A DNA stretch of 64,000 nucleotides from Notolepis coatsorum (GCA_963971535.1 OZ020598.1:101913496-101977495); one strand, 5' to 3'; counted from the stretch's first letter, positions 10,076 through 21,420 are shown. A program made the numbers and translations. The notes: a model not told the origin generated them from the sequence alone.

Positions 10076-12340
10076 AAAACTTTGTTCCAAGAGGAAAAGG
10101 GAACACGAGAAGAAGAACATGAGAAGAAGAATACGAGAAGAAGAACACGCGAAGAAGAACACGAAAAGAAGAACACGAGAAGAAGAACACGAGAAGAAGA
10201 ACACGAGAACACGAGACCCACAAAATGTAGAAACTTAAGAAGGTTGAAACGGTACCTAAGCGTACAACGGAGTCTAGGAAGCACCAAGATGATATCGAGC
10301 CGGACGACAGCGCATCCGGCTTCGGAGGGAAAGGGTTGAAAGCACCATCCAGCACGCTGTCCAGGAAATCATCGGCAAATGCGCGTCGGAAAGTTTAATT
10401 AGAAAGGGTCGGGTTGAAGGCCCGGCTTTCCGCGCAAAGGCTAACACGACAACTCGATGAAGAGGAGGCTCAGTTCTTAGCGGACTCATCTAAGCTAAGG
10501 GCGGCACAGGATGCAGAGAGGGCGGCACAGGATGCAGAGAGGATGCAGAGAGGGCGGCACAGGATGCAGAGAGGGCGGCACAGGATGCTCGGATTTTAGC
10601 TAAGATAAGAGAAAAGAGGGGAGCTCCAGTAGCTCACCGCGTACCTCGAGCGCTATTTCGGCGTCGGGGACAACCGTGCGCGTCACGGATCTGGGGTACA
10701 CAAGTTCGACTGACGGGCTCGCCGTATTTTCTCAGAGTGTCTTTCCCCTGATCTATACCCCATTCAACCTGTTTCTGTCGGTCATGCTTGACGAGAAAAA
10801 GCGATAAACACTAAAAGAACCAGCTGACTGGTCAAAGTTTAAAAAAAAAAAGATAAGAGAAAAGAGAGAGGAGTTACAGAGCGAGGCGGCGTTAGCTGAG
10901 GTAGATGCTAAGTTCCGAGTACTGGGAGAGCGTGGGGGCCAACGAACCCCCGACGAAGGGTCCCATATTAGTGGAAGGAGCTCTTACCTACCGAAAGGGA
11001 AGACTTACGAATCCCAAGCCCGCAAGCAGGCTCGGCCCGCTTCACTGACCATCCCGATAAAAAGGGAACCTGGTGACTCTCTCAGCTCCAGAGCACCAGG
11101 CGGCGCTACCCAGAAAGAACAAGAGGAAGAAGAGGGCGAAGCCAGTCCTAGGGTCAGTGGAGGCATCAATGCAGGACCGGCAGAGCTACTGGGGCCGGCA
11201 ACGTCGAAAGCATCGTGGCTATCGTTCCGGTCCACATCAAAGCCAAGCAAGGCAACAAGATGGTGGCTACCTACGCGTTCCCTGACCCAGGCAGCAACGT
11301 CACTTTCTGCACAGAGAAGTTAATGGCAGCGCTTAACGTCACCGGCAGGAAGACAAATATCCTGCTAAAGACCAGGGGAGGCGAGCCAGTTGTGAGCAGC
11401 CAGATGGTGTCTGGTTTAGAAGTCTGTGGCTTGGACAGCAACAACTTCCTAGAGCTACCCAATACCTTCTCTCAGAAGTCAATACCTGTTAGTTACCGGA
11501 ACATCCCACCGCAAGAGGAGTCAATAAGGGGCCCCATATCTGTGAAGTGCGAACCCCAAAGATCCAGGCGGAGATAGGCCTTCTCCTCGGGACCGACGTA
11601 CCCAAGGCAAGGGAACCATGGCAGGTGGTACCCCGCGTGGAGGAAGGGCCATACACGGTGAAAACGCGATTGGACTGGTTCGTCAATGGCCTCCTCAGAG
11701 GAGTAGATGGCCTTGAAACGACCAGTGGACTCATACAAGTCACGTCCAACCGCACATCTGTGACCACGCTAGATGAACTTTGGAGTCAACAGTTCAAGAA
11801 CGACTTCCCAGAGCGTCAAGACGACCGGCTTGAGAAGTCGAGGGACGACCTCCAGTTTCTGGAACTGGTCTCGCAGTCTGTGCAACTTACAGATGGCCAC
11901 TACAGCATCGGCCTACCAGTGAGGAATGCAGTCCTCAAGATGCCGAACCGCAGAAGAGTAGCTGAACGGCGAGCTCTCAACGACAGCTCTCTGCTACAGA
12001 TGAGTGATGACAACAAGCTTCATGTTGTCTTCGTCATGGCGAAGGCAAGAGTGGCCCTGCTCAAGCCCCTCCTCATCCCGCGCAGGGAGCTAGCAGCCGC
12101 TACTATGGCAGCGCGCATGTGCAGGCCATTGAGATCCGAGCTGGAGCTCCAACTGAACCAATCTGTGTTCTGGTACGACAGCACCACTGTGCTCAAATAC
12201 ATGACAAACAGAACCAGTAGGTTTCGCGCCTTCAGGGCGAATCGAGGGGAGACCATATTGAAGCTGTCAGAAGTGGGACGGTGTGATGTCCTACGGATCT
12301 TCCTTTCTAAAAGCCCCACGCAATACAGCATGTCTTGAAT
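10076..12340 (+). pseudogene. BEL/Pao gag-protease-RNase H fragment, copy B
   Basis: After the leader comes the purine-rich charged region (10085-10215), the alanine/arginine coiled coil (10410-10600, split by a SINE), then a protease block around 11270-11510 (DPGSN in place of the usual D-[S/T/N]-G-S) and the block IGLLLGTDVPKA to NGLLRG (about 11575-11700). A frame from 11547 continues to VVFVMAKARVALLKP and a short RNase H-like piece (RRELAAATMAARMC, FWYDSTTVLKYM) before diverging at about 12240. Reverse transcriptase and integrase are absent and frames change, so it is a relic. Confidence 0.8.
10619..10849 (+). mobile_element. tRNA-like SINE with 17-bp target duplication
   Basis: A 231-base insertion splits the coiled-coil part of copy B. 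AAGATAAGAGAAAAGAG occurs at 10602-10618 and again at 10850-10866, and copy A has it once. The insert has box A-like AGTAGCTCACCGCGTACC, box B-like ACAAGTTCGACTGAC and an A-run end. Confidence 0.8.
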
Positions 12341-12959
12341 GTTCAGGCAGGAATTCACCGCAAGAAAATGTGTTGCTAATCTGTGTTCAGTACAATATGA
12401 TTGGAAAAATAAGCTACATCTGGAATGAATAAAGTGATTTCTTTTTTTTGAACTGTCAAGGGTACCAGTGTCTTTTTCTCCAGTAGCGCGACTAATATCC
12501 ATATCAGTTACATCATCCAAGGTATTGTTACTCAATGTTTGTGAGCGTGGTTTGGAGATATTCACAGTAATTATTAATTCAGTAAAGTAGTCAGATCTAC
12601 TCTTTATCGAAGGTACTGATATTATATGATTATACGATTAATACTACAAATGTAATGGACCCAATGAGTATAACAATTACACAAAACATTCGCTTTATAT
12701 CAGCCTTTCTGAAAGAAGAAATGGTTTCTTTATACATAGTCCTATATATATAATTTGAAATAAAAAATACCATGTTCCTTAGTCCTGTATTATGATCAAA
12801 CAATTACACAAAAATGCATCCTATATAGACTCATATGCCAAAACATTCAGAAATACCCAAATGATGCGAGTTTTTTTTTATGACATGCACAACTACAAGC
12901 TTTTAAGAACACTGACATAACCGCTGAATATCACTGACATCCAAGTTAATGTATATCTT
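12341..12959. other. AT-rich unique sequence, nothing recognised
   Basis: No convincing open frame, RNA gene or repeat family is visible. A GAATAAAGTG near 12425 could be a polyadenylation signal of decayed element sequence. Confidence 0.4.
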
Positions 12960-13145
12960 AGAAGTTCTTTGTTTCATCATACAAACAGCCAAAGCTGTCA
13001 TGTATGTTGTGTATGTCATAAATGTCGATATGAATTGAAAATGGGGGACCCTGATGTAAACAAGACAAACGTCTTTCTCTGGTCTGCATCCCCTTAACAA
13101 TTGTGTGTATTGCGCCGTACTGTATTGTACCCATTCTGCAATCAC
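12960..13145 (+). mobile_element. LINE 3' UTR fragment
   Basis: This segment, ending GTACCCATTCTGCAATC, is the inverted match of 31138-31300, and its last part also matches 32400-32460. Those copies sit at the end of a LINE, so this is a 3'-UTR fragment of the same family in the plus orientation. Confidence 0.6.
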
Positions 13146-13300
13146 GATAAGGGGGGCGTGCTAGCGCGCGGTCACCTGGGCTTAGTGGCCAATCAGAGGA
13201 ACCCGGAAACCAAACTGCGTTGTATTTGGCATAGACGCCATCGGGGCTGACACATAGAGGCCTTCCAGTACTACACCAGCCGGTCTGCCACAATATATAT
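13146..13300. repeat. dispersed repeat shared with 45330-45440 and 57000-57080
   Basis: Blocks such as GCGCGGTCACCTGGGC and GTGGCCAATCAGAG recur, diverged, at 45390-45430 (inverse) and 57015-57050. The family is unidentified; the CCAATCA inside could be a CCAAT-type promoter motif of a former LTR. Confidence 0.45.
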
Positions 13301-14205
13301 ACCGGTATGTATATATAACTTTATTCTACCTTTATATGACTAGTATGTGTCTAGTGCTCCTACTGCTGAGCTCACCTGCATTTCTTGTCCAACACATGTC
13401 ATTGTACGGTCACCTTGTGTTAACATGTGCTTTGAATTAGTACATGAAAGTACCAACAAATAAATAAATACACTCAGAAATGTACATATGAGCGGATGTA
13501 TCTAACTGACATGGAAGGATTCTCTGTCTGTATGTCTGTCCTTCGATTTCCTGGAGAACCGTCCATGGAACAGTATACTAATCTTTGGCTCAGACAGGGC
13601 CGGACAGAGTGGTTGATCACGGGAGCGAAGCAGACCCAGCTCCCCATGACCTCCACTCCAGAGCGGTGAGGAGAGCGGCAGAGGAGATAGTGGAGGATGA
13701 CACATTTCAACGTCCTACATTCCTTCCAACTTGAAGTATAACAGTATATATATAATATAATATTGTATAATACGTATGCCAATATAATATAGTGTAGTAT
13801 AGTATACTATACTATAGTATGATATAGTATATAGTATGATTTATTTATAGTATAATACAATTTAAATAATACAATTGTATAGTATAATAGTATAGTATAT
13901 AGAAGTATAATGTAAAATAATACATGACATAATATAACTGTACTATAAATATATAGATACATGTGTTTGTGTGTGTGTGTGTGTATATAAATGAATAAAC
14001 TTAATGAAAACATGTAGTTATTTATGTTAATTTAATTGTGTTGATGTTTTTATTTCAGCAAAATAAATATGTACATTTTGTTTGGTTTGGTAAACATTGT
14101 GCTATGAACAGTATATCAGTGTACACTGTATGTGTGTAGAGGCAGGTATAATAAGAGTGTTCTTCTTCCTGTTCCTTTCGGCCATGGAATTCAATGGATC
14201 ATATT
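13301..14205. other. AT-rich intergenic sequence
   Basis: Holds a long run of ATAGTATA-like imperfect repeats (13735-13900) and a (GT)n at 13968-13984. No gene is supported. Confidence 0.5.
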
Positions 14206-15261
14206 TGTTATGGTTTGACACCGACCCCAAACGCAACGACACAAGAGAGTAGGATTCAGAGTTGCCAAAAACAAGGGCTTGTTTATTAACTCTAAATAAA
14301 CAGCACAGACTTGGTAGAGTTCAAACAAAGACTGGAATAAGCAAGGATGAATGTTGCTGCTCTGCAGCTTCTCCCGGGATGGTAGTCAGGGGAAGCAGAC
14401 GCTGACGTCAGAGCCGCTCTGCAGACCTCTCTCGGCAGAATCGCCGAGGTGGTTGCGGGACCGAGGGAGAGAGGGAGCGAGTTAGCTCAGAGTGCAGGTG
14501 GAACAGAGCAGGTGACAGGAGAGGTGACTTGTACCCGAAAACAGAGTTATCCAAGTGACTGAATCTTCGGTGTAATACACACTGTGAGTAACGTTCCAAA
14601 ACACAATCCCAAGTGATAGATATCTTCGGTGCAAAATAAACACTGTGAGCGAAGTCCCAATTCCAATTCCAATGTGATAATATCTTCGGTGTGTAAACAC
14701 ACAGTGGGCGATGTTAGGCCAAAATATTATCCCAATGAAACAATCCGAAAAAGGCTAAACGCTGGGTGAGTGACTGTCTGATAAAAAGCAGGAAATCTTC
14801 AGTGTTATATAAACACACGAAAAACGGAATTGGATCAAAGACAGTCATAAAAACTCACCCAGGCGCTGTGCGTAAAGAACGTTGGAACAGAACGGAGCGA
14901 GCGCGTCGCCACGGGGAAAGGGTGTCCAAGAGGAATGCTTCTTGAATATCCTGGAGGCAAAGCACAGGGAAACAACAGCAGGCAAGCAGGAACGGCGAAT
15001 GCAACTGAAATATCAAAACGATCCAACAAAACTTGAATGGGGAAACGGGGTATAAATAATAGGGGAATGCTTAATTGACAAGCAGTGACAGCTGAGGGAC
15101 GGGGGAGAACCAATCAACGACGTCTCTGGGAAGAAGCGTGTGAATAGGGGAATGCAATTGCTTAACAGAAAACTTAAAGGAACAGAGCGAGTGGGAGAGC
15201 AGCGGACCAATCATCACAGTACTTCAAGAAGCCCGTGGTGGGGAAAGAACCAAACCTTACA
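14206..15261 (-). mobile_element. 3' LTR of the Ty3-type element
   Basis: 1056 bases. It differs from its partner by a 21-base deletion near 15090 and about half a dozen substitutions, implying recent insertion. Confidence 0.9.
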
Positions 15262-17336
15262 GTACCCCCCCCTCCACGGGAGCCACCCGGCGACCCACTC
15301 GGCCCCGGCCTGCCCGGACGGGACCCAAGGAAGCCGGCGATCAGGGGCACTGGAGAGGGGGACAAAGACAGAGGCTCGGAGAGGGGGACCGGAGACGTGG
15401 ACAGAGGACCGGCGAGGGAGGCCGGAGACGGGGACTGGGACCCGACAGCGGAGGCCGGGCACGGGGACTGGGACCCAACAGCGGAGGCCGGGCACGGGGA
15501 CTGGGGCCCGACAGCGGAGGCCGGGCACAGGGACAGAGAACCGGCGAGGGAGGCTGGAGACGGGGACTGGGGCCCGACAGCGGAGGCCGGGCACGGGGAC
15601 AGAGGGCCGGCGAGGGAGGCCGGAGACGGGGACTGGGACCCGGTGAGGGGGCTGGACGGAACCCGAAGACACCCGGCACGACAGGAGGGGCTCCACCCCT
15701 TGATGGTACCGGAGGACCAGGCGATGTGGGGCTCGTGCAGCGCGAGCCAGGGCCTGCCCAGGACCACAGGGACAAGAGGAGAGCTGGTGACGAAAAACTG
15801 GAGCCTCTCAACGTGGTCACCAGCAACGGTGAGAAGGACTGGACAGGTGCGTTGAGTGACGTCAGCCAGGCGGCGATGACCCATCGCGAAGACCTCCAAG
15901 GGCCTCTCGAGGTCCTCAAGTGGAATGTTGGCCCGGGTGGCAAACCCAAACCCCTCCTCGGTCACGGCTCGGGAGGGAAAAAACCCACCAGTCACGGAGG
16001 GGGCAGGGCGGTCAGCACTGTAGAGGCGGCCGCCGGGAAAGGGAGCCCCTGAGCGGAGGTCGATGGCACAGTCGTAAGGCCGGCGAGGCGGAAAGACCTG
16101 AGCCCTGGACTCCCTGAAAACCCCCTCGGGGTTGTGGTACTCGGGGGGTACGTCTGGGGTACAGAAAACCTCCTCGAGGTCGTGGTCCTCGGGGGGTACG
16201 TCTGGGGTACTGAAATCCTCCTCGAGGTCGTGGTCCTCGGGGGGTACGTCTGGGGGTCCCCGTCGGGTTCTCTCACGTCCTCTCTCCTGGAGGCGTCCGT
16301 CGATGCGAATGGCGAGGCTGAACAGGTCCTCGAGGGAGTTAGGCTCCTCCCGGGTCGCGAGCTGGTCCTTGACTGCGTCACTGAGCCCCCTCATGAAGGT
16401 TAGGCGAAGTGCTGGGTCGCTCCAACCACTCTCCACCGCCGCCAGTCGAAACTCCAGGACGTAGTCTGTTACCCCGCCGCTCCCCTGTCGGAAGGTACCC
16501 AACCGGGCTCCAGGGTCCAGACCACGGGCTGGATGGTGGAACACCCTGCAGAGCTCAGCCACGAAGTCTGGATAGGAGAAAACAAAATCTGCATCCATTG
16601 CCCAGGAGGAAGTGACCCACTGGGCAGCCCGGCCTGAAAGCAAGTTTGTCATATAGGCCACTTGGGCCCCTCTAGAAGTGAATCGACTTGGTTGATGACG
16701 GAAAACCAACTCACATTGCATGATGAATGTGGCACACTCCTCGGGATTACCGTCGAACAGCCGTGGGACGGAGAGACGGGGTTCCCGAGGTGCGGGATCG
16801 GGAAGCGTGGGAACTGCTGGGGCTGCGGGGAATGCTCCTGAAGGAAGTGAGGGAAGTAAAGCGTTAACGGTGTCGCACAGCGTGTGAAGCTGAACGAGAA
16901 TACCAGATTGTTGTCCTGCCAGAGCGGCCAGGGACCCTTGAATAAGCTGGACCTGCTCCCTGAGTTCCAGTACAGCTGCCGCAGCCGCATCTAGCTGTAG
17001 GCTGTGTTCCCTGGCTGACTCTAACTGGACTGCCGCTGCTGTGCTGACTCTCTTGCGGGCGCAGACCGCGCAGGCCAGTACGAACTCCTTGACGTCGCTC
17101 CTCATGGTGGGCCACCAGAATCGACGAGCCAGGAAGGAGAACGTGCGATGAACGCCCGGGTGGCAGGCGAACCGGCTGGTATGGCCCCACTGGAGGACCC
17201 GGGACCGGACTGAGTTGGGGACAAAGAGACGATGAACCGGTACATTGCCTGGAGCGCGATGGAAGCGTAGGGCACGCCTTACCACCCCCTCGATGCCCAA
17301 GGTGACGACTCTCTCTGTGTCGGCTGGGGTCGTCAT
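15174..17336 (-). CDS. Ty3-type polyprotein with permuted domains
   Basis: The 720-codon frame starts at an ATG 17 bases inside the 5' LTR and ends inside the 3' LTR. Residues about 51-93 form an H2C2 integrase zinc finger (HPGVHRTF, then CAVCARKR). A coiled coil follows (105-155), then a sushi-like Gag capsid (about 187-350: FDGNPEECATFIMQCELVF, LLSGRAAQW, FRQGSGGVTDY). Next come three copies of a 16-residue motif PDVPPEDHDLEE, of which the last continues into the RT start (FPPRRPYDCAIDL, 415-427). The back half of a retropepsin (PVVLGRPWLALHEPHIAW, 523-540) and a proline/serine tail of 11-residue repeats complete it. The normal order is gag, protease, RT, integrase, so the parts are scrambled. 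The protease D-S-G, the RT palm and the integrase core are absent. It probably encodes at most a Gag-like protein. Confidence 0.75.
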   Translation of the reverse strand: MTTPADTERVVTLGIEGVVRRALRFHRAPGNVPVHRLFVPNSVRSRVLQWGHTSRFACHPGVHRTFSFLARRFWWPTMRSDVKEFVLACAVCARKRVSTAAAVQLESAREHSLQLDAAAAAVLELREQVQLIQGSLAALAGQQSGILVQLHTLCDTVNALLPSLPSGAFPAAPAVPTLPDPAPREPRLSVPRLFDGNPEECATFIMQCELVFRHQPSRFTSRGAQVAYMTNLLSGRAAQWVTSSWAMDADFVFSYPDFVAELCRVFHHPARGLDPGARLGTFRQGSGGVTDYVLEFRLAAVESGWSDPALRLTFMRGLSDAVKDQLATREEPNSLEDLFSLAIRIDGRLQERGRERTRRGPPDVPPEDHDLEEDFSTPDVPPEDHDLEEVFCTPDVPPEYHNPEGVFRESRAQVFPPRRPYDCAIDLRSGAPFPGGRLYSADRPAPSVTGGFFPSRAVTEEGFGFATRANIPLEDLERPLEVFAMGHRRLADVTQRTCPVLLTVAGDHVERLQFFVTSSPLVPVVLGRPWLALHEPHIAWSSGTIKGWSPSCRAGCLRVPSSPLTGSQSPSPASLAGPLSPCPASAVGPQSPSPASLAGSLSLCPASAVGPQSPCPASAVGSQSPCPASAVGSQSPSPASLAGPLSTSPVPLSEPLSLSPSPVPLIAGFLGSRPGRPGPSGSPGGSRGGGGTVRFGSFPTTGFLKYCDDWSAALPLALFL
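15340..15660. repeat. 33-bp coding minisatellite
   Basis: About nine units of GGCCGGGCACGGGGACTGGG type, in phase with the long frame, encode the SPCPASAVGPQ-like tail repeats. Confidence 0.8.
16120..16265. repeat. 48-bp coding triplication
   Basis: Three tandem copies of a 48-base unit encode PDVPPEDHDLEEDFST variants. The motif is the normal start of the Ty3 RT region, amplified in frame. Confidence 0.8.
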
Positions 17337-17352
17337 ATTGGTTGGATAGTAA

Positions 17353-18429
17353 TGTTATGGTTTGACACCGACCCCAAACGCAACGACACAAGAGAGTAGG
17401 ATTCAGAGTTGCCAAAAACAAGGGCTTGTTTATTAACTCTAAATAAACAGCACAGACTTGGTAGAGTTCAAACAAAGACTGGAATAAGCAAGGATGAATG
17501 TTGCTGCTCTGCAGCTTCTCCCGGGATGGTAGTCAGGGGAAGCAGACGCTGACGTCAGAGCCGCTCTGCAGACCTCTCTCGGCAGAATCTCCGAGGTGGT
17601 TGCGGGACCGAGGGAGAGAGGGAGCGAGTTAGCTCAGAGTGCAGGTGGAACAGAGCAGGTGACAGGAGAGGTGACTTGTACCCGAAAACAGAGTTATCCA
17701 AGTGACTGAATCTTCGGTGTAATACACACTGTGAGTAACGTTCCAAAACACAATCCCAAGTGATAGATATCTTCGGTGCAAAATAAACACTGTGAGCGAA
17801 GTCCCAATTACAATTCCAATGTGATAATATCTTCGGTGTGTAAACACACAGTGGGCAATGTTAGGCCAAAATATTATCCCAATGAAACAATCCGAAAAAG
17901 GCTAAACGCTGGGTGAGTGACTGTCTGATAAAAAGCAGGAAATCTTCAGTGTTATATAAACACACGAAAAACGGAATTGGATCAAAGACAGTCATAAAAA
18001 CTCACCCAGGCGCTGTGCGTAAAGAGCGTTGGAACAGAACGGAGCGAGCGCGTTGCCACGGGGAAAGGGTGTCCAAGAGGAATGCTTCTTGAATATCCTG
18101 GAGGCAAAGCACAGGGAAACAACAGCAGGCAAGCAGGAACGGCGAATGCAACTGAAATATCAAAACGATCCAACAAAACTTGAATGGGGAAACGGGGTAT
18201 AAATAATAGGGGAATGCTTAATTGACAAGCAGTGACAGCTGAGGGATGTGATTGATAAGCGTGTGGACGGGGGAGAACCAATCAACGACGTCTCTGGGAA
18301 GAAGCGTGTGAATAGGGGAATGCAATTGCTTAACAGAAAACTTAAAGGAACAGAGCGAGTGGGAGAGCAGCGGACCAATCATCACAGTACTTCAAGAAGC
18401 CCGTGGTGGGGAAAGAACCAAACCTTACA
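17353..18429 (-). mobile_element. 5' LTR of the Ty3-type element
   Basis: 1077 bases, with TG and CA ends on the minus strand. It is nearly identical to the partner apart from 21 additional bases at about 18247-18267. Confidence 0.9.
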
Positions 18430-20069
18430 ATATTAAGTGAACTATAATGTATTGAAGACACTGTTGGACTGTAACAATTTCATGTACGAATAAATAAAAA
18501 CAATTTATGAAATGAAATGAAGGTTAGCGTCCCCTGAGCGAGAGCATGTTTTTTTTTTATATGTATCTTTATTGCAGGGATCTTTGGATACATTCCATAT
18601 TTTTCTTTTTTTCAAAGACAGTTTTACAGCGGCATAAAACAACAAACATTATATCATTTGGCGGAATTATACATACAAATTTACAGGATAACTAAATAAG
18701 ATATATTCTTGCTGGAAAAGAGGAAGAGACCAAAAGTCCAAAACAATAGTAAAAGGCAAAACGCCAAAACAAAACAGAGAATATAGCCATTCAGCCATTA
18801 ATGTTACAAAAATAATACTGTGAACTTATATACCATCTTCATCCTCCCTCAGACCCTTTAAGTAATCCAACACCGGTCCCATGTCTTATCAAACACCTTT
18901 CCTCTTCCTGCAATTTTTAAATCTAGGCCTCTTTAAGTAGAGGGTCTCGCCCTCTAGAGCAAGAACATTGTTTTATAGGGGACATATTATGTATAATTTA
19001 TTGTATGCCACTTCCTTCTATGCATCTATGGAACATGTGTGTTACCTCTTCTTTTGCAAAGAAACTAGTCTGAATCTAATTGTATTTATTTATTAAAAAT
19101 AACCTCTTTTTGCTCTTGTATTGGACACAACATTTAAAATGAATTATTTACTTCCCTGCCTGGCTGCCCCACACCCACGAGTAAAAATAAACGTTTGCAA
19201 ACTGGCCCGCACATTAGGTTAGGCTCCTGGCTCCAATAACCTAGCTAATTAAAGATAATGTATTGCTTGTGTGACATCACCAAGGGCAATGGTTTATGCA
19301 CAAATTGTCATTTTTATTTAGGGAAAGGAACAGATGCCGGTCACTTGCCAGACACTCTGGGGATCCATCCCATTGGTCTGCGTTTAGACACATTAGAAAG
19401 AAACCCACAACATTATGTGAGGGATGCCTATTCAAACTATAGACCTGTTCGCTGTTTACAAACATACCGTGTTCGAGCCAATCAGCAATACCAACTGAGT
19501 CACGTGACTAAGATGCCCCCTACCTGTGCAAGCTGCTGTGCTAAAAAAAATACGACAGGGCTCAATGGAGAAACCATGACACTCCCCTGACTAAAAGTTG
19601 TTTCAAACTAAAACGGCTGGATGCCATTTAGCTAAATCAGCAGCAGGGCTGTGAGTGTGAGTCTTTCCCCTTTTACATATCTAGCGTTGGCATGGATTGA
19701 TTGTTTAGATTGCTATCATGGCTAACAAATGCAAATATATTGTAATCTGCCCCGTTGTTCTGACCGGGATTACGTTCCTTTTGCGCACTTGAAAATTCTG
19801 GAGGGCAGTAAATTCTATATATAATTATTTACTAACAGACACAGGGTCCACAGAGTAAAAAACACACAAACATAATCAACAAATTACATCACAATAATAA
19901 AAACATAAACCAATAGCAGCTCTAGCAGCTCTAGCAGCTCTGCTCTAATAGCAGCTCTAGCCTTGCGTCTAGTGTTGTATTTGAAGCATTGCAATCCATT
20001 GATGCAGGGAAATCAACCCGACAGGAGGATTTGGATAATATTTTTCTCTGCCTTGTGTTACAGTCACTC
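18430..20069. other. non-coding sequence with LINE-like 3' debris
   Basis: 18550-18960 resembles a minus-strand LINE 3' UTR (a TATCTTTATTGCAGGG start, low coding content), but I cannot assign it. The rest has no convincing frame or RNA gene; 19915-19960 carries short AGCAGCTCT repeats. Confidence 0.35.
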
Positions 20070-20135
20070 ACTCCAATGCCGAAAAGCTCATCCACGCCTT
20101 TGTCTCCTCCAGGCTGGATTATTGCAACACGCTCC
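20070..20135 (+). pseudogene. LINE reverse transcriptase fragment
   Basis: The third plus frame reads NAEKLIHAFVSSRLDYCNTL, a block typical of the RT C-terminal side in L2- and Rex-type LINEs. It is cut off exactly where the LTR at 20136 begins, and no continuation is present beyond the right LTR. Confidence 0.6.
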
Positions 20136-20828
20136 TGTGGTGGATTTTTGACGTCTCCAGGGATGGTTAAATGAAATACAGAGACAAGATATTGGCCTTA
20201 AATCAGAGTGCAAACCACCAGGTTCTCCACGGACATCCAGCAGCCTAAAACAGTGTCACACTGCGAATTAGGCATTCTGAAATAATCAAACAGGAGCAGA
20301 AAGAGACAGCCGGATTACTCACGTTAAATGAATACAATACAGGTTTATTGGAAAAGAAAATAATACAGTACGCCCATACGGACGGACTTTCAGTCTGTCA
20401 GAGTGCATATTCACAGGTCTGTCAGAGTGAAAGTGACAAAAAGCAAAGTGTCATGTGTTTTAACACAGTGGAATAGAGACGCCTTGCTCGTCTCTGATTG
20501 GGTTGGCTTTATATGGTCATTTAGGGAGTCAAATGGAATGGGCTTTTGAGGAGGGCTCGCTGCGGCCTTGGATGCAAGCGTTATCTGGCCTGCTCTGAAT
20601 ATAATGAATGGATATAGTGTTTTCACGATCAACCCTGTTGTGGGGATTAAGAATGTGAAATTACCCTTCACATTTAAACAGAAATCCTGACCTCACAAAT
20701 AGAGGAGGGGGGGGGAGGAGGAGGAGGAGGGAAGGAGGAGGAGGAGGAGGAGGAGGAGGAGGAGGAGGAGGAGGAGGAGGAGGAGGAGGGAAGGTGGAGG
20801 AGGAGGGGATGTGAAATTACCCTTCACA
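20136..20828 (-). mobile_element. 3' LTR of the non-coding element
   Basis: 693 bases. It contains a minus-strand AATAAA near 20343 and a GGA tract (20703-20812). It lacks a 31-base segment found in the other LTR. Confidence 0.7.
20703..20812. repeat. (GGA)n tract
   Basis: Purine-only GGA/GAG repeat inside the LTR, mirrored at 22220-22332. Confidence 0.9.
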
Positions 20829-20909
20829 TTCCCCACTTTGTGCCATTTTTGGCACATCCTGGTAATTTCAACCATCAATATCACTAAACCACAGTCTCAA
20901 GACACTGCG

Positions 20910-21420
20910 TTATCACACAGATAGTGACCAAAGCCCACATCAAAGTTGAGCTTCTCGCAGTGTCACGTATGTAGCTTATCTTATCTTAACACAGATAGTG
21001 ACCAAAGCCCACATCAAAGTTGAGCTTCTCGCAGTGTCACGTATGTAGCTTATCTTAACACAGATAGTGACCAAAGCCCACATCAAAGTTGAGCTTCTCG
21101 CAGTGTCACGTATGTAGCTTATCTTAACACAGATAGTGACCAAAGCCCACATCAAAGTTGAGCTTCTCGCAGTGTCACGTATGTAGCTTATCTTATCTTA
21201 ACACAGATAGTGACCAAAGCCCACATCAAAGTTGAGCTTCTCGCAGTGTCACGTATGTAGCTTATCTTAACACAGATAGCGACCAAAGCCCACATCAAAG
21301 TTGAGCTTCTCGCAGTGTCACGTATGTAGCTTATCTTAACACAGATAGTGACCAAAACCCACATCAAAGTTGAGCTTCTCGCAGTGTCACCCAATGTAGC
21401 TTATCTTAACACAGATAGAT
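20910..21420. repeat. 69-bp tandem repeat
   Basis: About seven copies of a 69-base unit containing GATAGTGACCAAAGCCCACA and GCAGTGTCACGTATGTAG. 69 is a multiple of three, so a spurious frame runs through it. It fills most of the element's internal region. Confidence 0.9.

Larger units (their letters stand above)
14206..18429 (-). mobile_element. Ty3-type LTR element with rearranged internal region
   Basis: Two direct repeats, 14206-15261 and 17353-18429, bound the unit. On the minus strand they start TGTAAGG and end CATAACA. ATATT flanks both ends (14201-14205 and 18430-18434), a 5-bp target duplication. A polypurine tract (GTGGAGGGGGGGGTAC on the minus strand) abuts the 3' LTR at 15262-15280. 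No tRNA primer site starting TGG follows the 5' LTR. The internal sequence carries one long frame described separately. Confidence 0.92.

Noticed and set aside
15235..15855. Plus-strand frame of 206 codons inside the Ty3-type element
   Set aside because: Antisense of the proline/serine repeat tail; no LTR-element protein matches it.
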